From the NCBI GenBank assembly GCA_949291365.1, contig CASEVJ010000005.1:186001-250000 (forward strand): DNA of 64,000 nucleotides. Reading direction: 5' to 3'. Numbering within the stretch: the stretch's first letter is position 1; every line of letters begins with the position of its first letter. Positions 60,720 through 64,000 of the stretch are shown one piece after another. Under the pieces are notes generated by a model, which saw only the letters and a program-made list of their open reading frames with translations, was not told the origin of the DNA and searched no databases. The stretch comes from an uncultured bacterium (GTDB taxonomy: Bacteria; Elusimicrobiota; Elusimicrobia; Elusimicrobiales; Elusimicrobiaceae). The position numbers and the translations under genes were made by a program.

Positions 60720-62261
60720 CTACTGGATAAAATGGCAGCCAATGCTATGCTTATTTTTTAATGCCGCATAGGTAATCAGCAGCGCCGTTTGTGTGCCGTT
60801 ACGCAAATCCAGCAGTTCCTGGTTCAGCGCGTATCCTTTATAGAACGCATCTATTTCATTATGCAGATGGCGCAATATTTTTTCAGCCCGGCTCAAATGA
60901 GTGGCACTGCGCACCAACCCTACATAATTCCACATAGTGCTTTTCAACGTAGCCAAATCCTGTTTAATTAAATTCAAATCCGGCTGTTTATCCGGCACCA
61001 CCCATTGCTTGGGCTCGGGCAGGCGGAAGGTTTGCTTTTGGATATCCTGCACATCGGCGTGGGCGCACAAATACCCCGTTGCCACTGCCTCTAGCAAAGA
61101 GGTACTGGCCAGGCGGTTGGCCCCGTGGTAGCCCGTACACGCCGTTTCGCCAATGGCGTTTAAATGCAAAATATTGGTGCGGCCCTGCGCGGTGGCATAT
61201 ACGCCGCCGCAAAAATAATGCGCCGCCGGCACAACGGGAATGGACTGGCGGGTAATGTCCACCCCTTCTTTCAGGCAGGTTTCATAGATTGCCGGGAAGC
61301 GTTCCCGCGTGTGCTGGGCCGGCTCGTGCGTAATATCCAAATACACGCAATCGTGGGACGTTTTCAGCCGCTCTTCTTCAATGGCGCGCGCCACAATATC
61401 GCGCGGGGCCAAATCCTTCAGCGGGTGGTATTTGGACATAAACGCTTCGCCGTTGCAGTTGCGCAACACTGCGCCTTCCCCGCGCAGCGCTTCCGAAATC
61501 AAGAAACTTTTCCCTTTCGCAAACACCGTCGGGTGAAACTGCATAAATTCCATATTCATCACACGCGCGCCTACCCGGTAAGCCATGGCAATCCCATGCC
61601 CGTAGGCATGGGCGGCATTGGTGGTATGGCGGTACACCTGCCCTACGCCGCCGCTGGCCAAGACGGTTTTTTTGGCTTTTACGGCACAGACTTCTCCGGT
61701 TTGGTTGTCCAGCACATAAGCCCCAAAGCACGTCAGCGGGGCATAGCGATCCATAATATCGGTGGAACTGTGGGAAAGCGTCAGCAAGTCTACCGCCGCA
61801 TGGCGTTCCAACAACGTCACATTTTTTTCTTTAGCCAATGCCTTATGTATGGAAGAGAGCAAGGAATGCCCCGTTGTATCTTTCCAATAAATAATACGGT
61901 TTTTGGTGTGGGCTCCCTCGCGGGTAAATAACAGGTTGCCCTGTTCATCACGCGAAAAATCCGTATGCAGTTCATCTAAAAAAATTTTTTTTACTGCTTC
62001 ACAGCCCGCCGCAGAAAGCGTACGCACCGCGCTTTCATTACACAGCCCGGCCGTAGCCAAACGCACATCGGATAAAAGTTCTTCCACATTCAGTTGCGGC
62101 TCGTAAACAATTCCCCCCTGGGCCAAATCGCTGTTGGCTTCGTCCCAGCCGCCACAGCTAATAAGCATCACCTGCAGCCCTTTCCGGGCCGCTTCATAAG
62201 CATAGACGGAGCCGGCAATCCCCGCCCCGATAACCAAACAATCCGTTTGCAGTGTTTTCAT
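60720..62261 (-). CDS. nadB: L-aspartate oxidase
   Basis: A 513-residue FAD enzyme oxidising aspartate to iminoaspartate in NAD synthesis. It has the dinucleotide motif VIGAGIAGSVYAYEA (about 9-23), LAQGGIVYE, the EGAHTKNRIIYWKDTTGHSL stretch, ASGGVGQVYRHTTNAAHAYG, MEFMQFHPT and HYFCGGVYA. The helical C-terminal domain is present. The length is normal. The ATG at 62261 fits the family; it has no Shine-Dalgarno and TATAAT lies 7 bases upstream, suggesting a leaderless transcript. NadA and NadC are not in the window. Confidence 0.94.
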   Translation of the reverse strand: MKTLQTDCLVIGAGIAGSVYAYEAARKGLQVMLISCGGWDEANSDLAQGGIVYEPQLNVEELLSDVRLATAGLCNESAVRTLSAAGCEAVKKIFLDELHTDFSRDEQGNLLFTREGAHTKNRIIYWKDTTGHSLLSSIHKALAKEKNVTLLERHAAVDLLTLSHSSTDIMDRYAPLTCFGAYVLDNQTGEVCAVKAKKTVLASGGVGQVYRHTTNAAHAYGHGIAMAYRVGARVMNMEFMQFHPTVFAKGKSFLISEALRGEGAVLRNCNGEAFMSKYHPLKDLAPRDIVARAIEEERLKTSHDCVYLDITHEPAQHTRERFPAIYETCLKEGVDITRQSIPVVPAAHYFCGGVYATAQGRTNILHLNAIGETACTGYHGANRLASTSLLEAVATGYLCAHADVQDIQKQTFRLPEPKQWVVPDKQPDLNLIKQDLATLKSTMWNYVGLVRSATHLSRAEKILRHLHNEIDAFYKGYALNQELLDLRNGTQTALLITYAALKNKHSIGCHFIQ

Positions 62262-62268
62262 ACTTTTT

Positions 62269-62274
62269 ATTATA
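62269..62274 (-). promoter_or_regulatory. -10 abutting the nadB start
   Basis: TATAAT on the minus strand, leaving only 7 bases before ATG 62261. Confidence 0.55.
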
Positions 62275-62361
62275 TAAAAAGCCCCAGCGGGCCGTTTTGG
62301 AAAAAACACATTTTTTACTTGCTTTTCACAAAAACAAAATGTTATACTGTTTCTCATTTTT

Positions 62362-62388
62362 TTCAAGCATGCTAAAATTTTGTATAAT
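62362..62388 (+). promoter_or_regulatory. Promoter of the 33-residue microprotein gene
   Basis: TTCAAG (62362-62367), 15-base spacer, TATAAT (62383-62388) in TTTTGTATAAT. The predicted leader is about 55 bases. Confidence 0.55.
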
Positions 62389-62448
62389 ATATGTGTCAAA
62401 AGTTTCTCCGCTTCCTCCGTAAACAGATTTCAAATAAAGGAGAAAAAA

Positions 62449-62550
62449 ATGACAAAGACAAACAGCATACTGGAAAAAATCGCTGAGGCGCTTGTAAAAG
62501 TAGGGGATAACGTCCTTGGCGCGCATTATCTGGCTAATCACCTCAAATAA
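62449..62550 (+). CDS. 33-residue microprotein
   Basis: The ATG at 62449 has a textbook AAGGAG seven bases upstream and a promoter at 62383. The product begins MTKTNSILEKIAEALVKVGD and ends ANHLK, an amphipathic helix without signal peptide. It is followed by two stem-loops and a terminator. It is too short for most gene callers. The function is unknown; candidates are a toxin-like or regulatory peptide, or an RNA whose small frame regulates it. Confidence 0.6.
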   Translation: MTKTNSILEKIAEALVKVGDNVLGAHYLANHLK

Positions 62551-62565
62551 AGCCAGAACATCTAG

Positions 62566-62622
62566 GCCAAGCGGTTTTATCCGCCTTGGCAGACGGGAAA
62601 GAAGATTTCTTCTTCCCGTCTG
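62566..62622 (+). other. Two stem-loops in the 3' region of the microprotein transcript
   Basis: First stem GCCAAGCGG / CCGCCTTGGC (62566-62574, 62581-62590, one bulge). Second CAGACGGGAAAGAAG / CTTCTTCCCGTCTG (62590-62604, 62609-62622, one bulge). They abut without a gap. Confidence 0.6.
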
Positions 62623-62650
62623 AAACCCAGATGCCAATTTATTAAATTTA

Positions 62651-62679
62651 AAATCCCGCGTTTGCCACGCGGGATTTTC
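62651..62679 (+). terminator. Terminator of the microprotein transcript
   Basis: Stem AAATCCCGCG / CGCGGGATTT with a 7-base loop, followed by TCT. Confidence 0.8.
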
Positions 62680-62813
62680 TATCTAAAAGCCCCTTGCCGC
62701 CCTGCGATATGCACGCCCGCTGGCAAACAATTTCATACATAAACACAGCTTCCGGTATTCCGCCGTTATGTAACGCTGGGCGTGCGCAACGAATATTTCT
62801 ATGTCATTCATAC

Positions 62814-62843
62814 AAACAGCCCGGCAGTATTGCCGGGCTGTTT
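62814..62843 (-). terminator. Terminator of the pilin at 62862
   Basis: Stem AAACAGCCCGGCA / TGCCGGGCTGTTT with a 4-base loop and short T-runs. It is symmetric, so it could work on either strand. Confidence 0.75.
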
Positions 62844-62861
62844 GGCTATTAAATCCGCCGG

Positions 62862-63350
62862 TTAGCACTCGCTTCCCGGAGAGGTATACCCCATGCTTTT
62901 GCAAAAATCTTTCCCCTTGTCAGTGGCACCAAAACATTTTTCTTCAGACACTTTTCCGCTGGCATTGGCTTCCTGATACACGCACAGTCCGTACCCGCCA
63001 TCCACATGGGTAGCTTTTACGTAGCTGGTATTGGAAATACTAAATGTAAAATTTTTCCCCGTATAAGTAGAGCTAGTAGTAGACGCTCCTGGCAATTCCA
63101 AGGATAAAGCGCCAAAAGTCGTAGGCATAGAAGCGCTGTTGCCGCCATATATTCTGTCATAATAATAGGTATCCCGGGCGGCTGCTATCTGGTGGGAAAG
63201 CGTTTTGGCTTCCGTAAAAGCCCCTCTCTCCACCGATTTGGTATAAGAGCCCAATGCAATCCCGGCCAAAATGGCAATAATCACCACCACCGCCATCAAT
63301 TCCGCCAGCGTAAAAGCACGGCGGTCTGAAACAGCAATAAATTTTTTCAT
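62862..63350 (-). CDS. Orphan pilin-like protein with Ala at the cleavage site
   Basis: A 162-residue protein with leader MKKFIAVSDRRA|FTLAELMAVV. The residue before the cleavage site is Ala, not Gly, while Glu at mature position 5 is kept. It then has GSYTKSVERGAFTEAKTLSH and a Cys-rich tail ending SPGSEC. A Shine-Dalgarno (AAGGAG) and a -10 (TATACT, 63383-63388, minus) precede it. It is a single-gene unit with its own terminator. Confidence 0.87.
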   Translation of the reverse strand: MKKFIAVSDRRAFTLAELMAVVVIIAILAGIALGSYTKSVERGAFTEAKTLSHQIAAARDTYYYDRIYGGNSASMPTTFGALSLELPGASTTSSTYTGKNFTFSISNTSYVKATHVDGGYGLCVYQEANASGKVSEEKCFGATDKGKDFCKSMGYTSPGSEC

Positions 63351-63423
63351 AAATCTTCTCCTTATCTAGCCAACTATCTTTTAGTATATAGGTTTTTGCC
63401 GGGAAATTCAAATTTTTATCCTC

Positions 63424-63451
63424 TTGAAACCCTCCCCCAAAATACTATAAT
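63424..63451 (+). promoter_or_regulatory. Promoter of the PTS gene
   Basis: TTGAAA (63424-63429), 16-base spacer, TATAAT (63446-63451). Confidence 0.65.
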
Positions 63452-63476
63452 GAGAGTAAATACCCCTATAAAATAA

Positions 63477-64000
<524 letters not shown>

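Overview
The window looks like a chromosomal segment of a Gram-negative bacterium with lipopolysaccharide, a complete type IV pilus (T4P) assembly operon and an unusually large stock of scattered pilin genes. Class III pilin leaders (KKG|FTLIEL) occur in twelve genes across 64 kb. Orphan pilins on this scale, with Kdo/Lpt genes, small intergenic spaces and a moderately GC-rich mixed genome, point to a gut-type Elusimicrobiota (Elusimicrobium relative). That assignment is an inference from gene content, since no rRNA is present.

Layout. (1) 1-776: edge of one unknown gene and an orphan pilin with its own terminator. (2) 951-19475, minus strand: an almost complete podovirus-type virion and lysis module. 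In transcription order it holds small terminase, large terminase, portal, a small unknown protein, a Bbp19-like protein, scaffold, major capsid, a Bbp16-like cement protein, a broken second cement-like gene, T7 gp11-like and gp12-like tail proteins, a gp13-like acetyltransferase-fold protein, two internal virion proteins, a tail fibre with a leucine-rich tip, a membrane/coiled-coil protein, endolysin, holin and an overlapping inner/outer spanin pair. No integrase, repressor or replication gene is seen. Two consensus promoters of the same design precede terS and the portal, and plus-strand cargo genes interrupt the module twice. (3) 20144-34843, minus: the T4P operon, from an OmpA-like protein through a PilM-PilN fusion, PilO, PilP, PilQ, PilB, PilC, six pilins or minor pilins and a secreted HExxH peptidase. 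(4) 35040-37652: an O-antigen-ligase/TPR membrane protein, possibly a pilin glycan ligase. (5) 38382-39890: tRNA-Lys, tRNA-Leu and trigger factor in one apparent transcript. (6) 40052-44865: a secreted DUF885 protein, a transmembrane-less MgtE-N/CBS protein, and an AlbA/Schlafen-type protein coupled to another pilin. (7) 44922-50009, plus: a Kdo/LPS-export cluster (kdsA, a 55-residue membrane protein, kdsD, lptC, lptA, lptB) ending with a serine acetyltransferase. (8) 50278-51812, minus: three tandem pilins. (9) 51859-53851, plus: GMP reductase and an FKBP. (10) 54223-60409, minus: a 1793-residue protein of about 13 PAS domains plus one GAF with no output domain, preceded by a Cys-rich lipoprotein. 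(11) 60662-64000: L-aspartate oxidase (NadB), a 33-residue microprotein with structured 3' RNA, one more pilin, and the start of a PTS EIIA-Glc gene.

How the genes fit together. The T4P operon supplies the platform, ATPase, alignment complex and secretin. The scattered pilins may be alternative or specialised subunits. The kds/lpt cluster makes Kdo and exports LPS, but KdsC (Kdo-8-P phosphatase) is absent here. Recurrent promoters carry an extended -10 of the type TTTGCTATAAT, in host genes and in the phage module alike. A degenerate short repeat recurs in intergenic spacers.

The strongest candidates for something undescribed are the virion-only prophage module with housekeeping promoters, the output-less PAS/GAF array, and the pilin expansion with a pilin coupled to a Schlafen-type protein.
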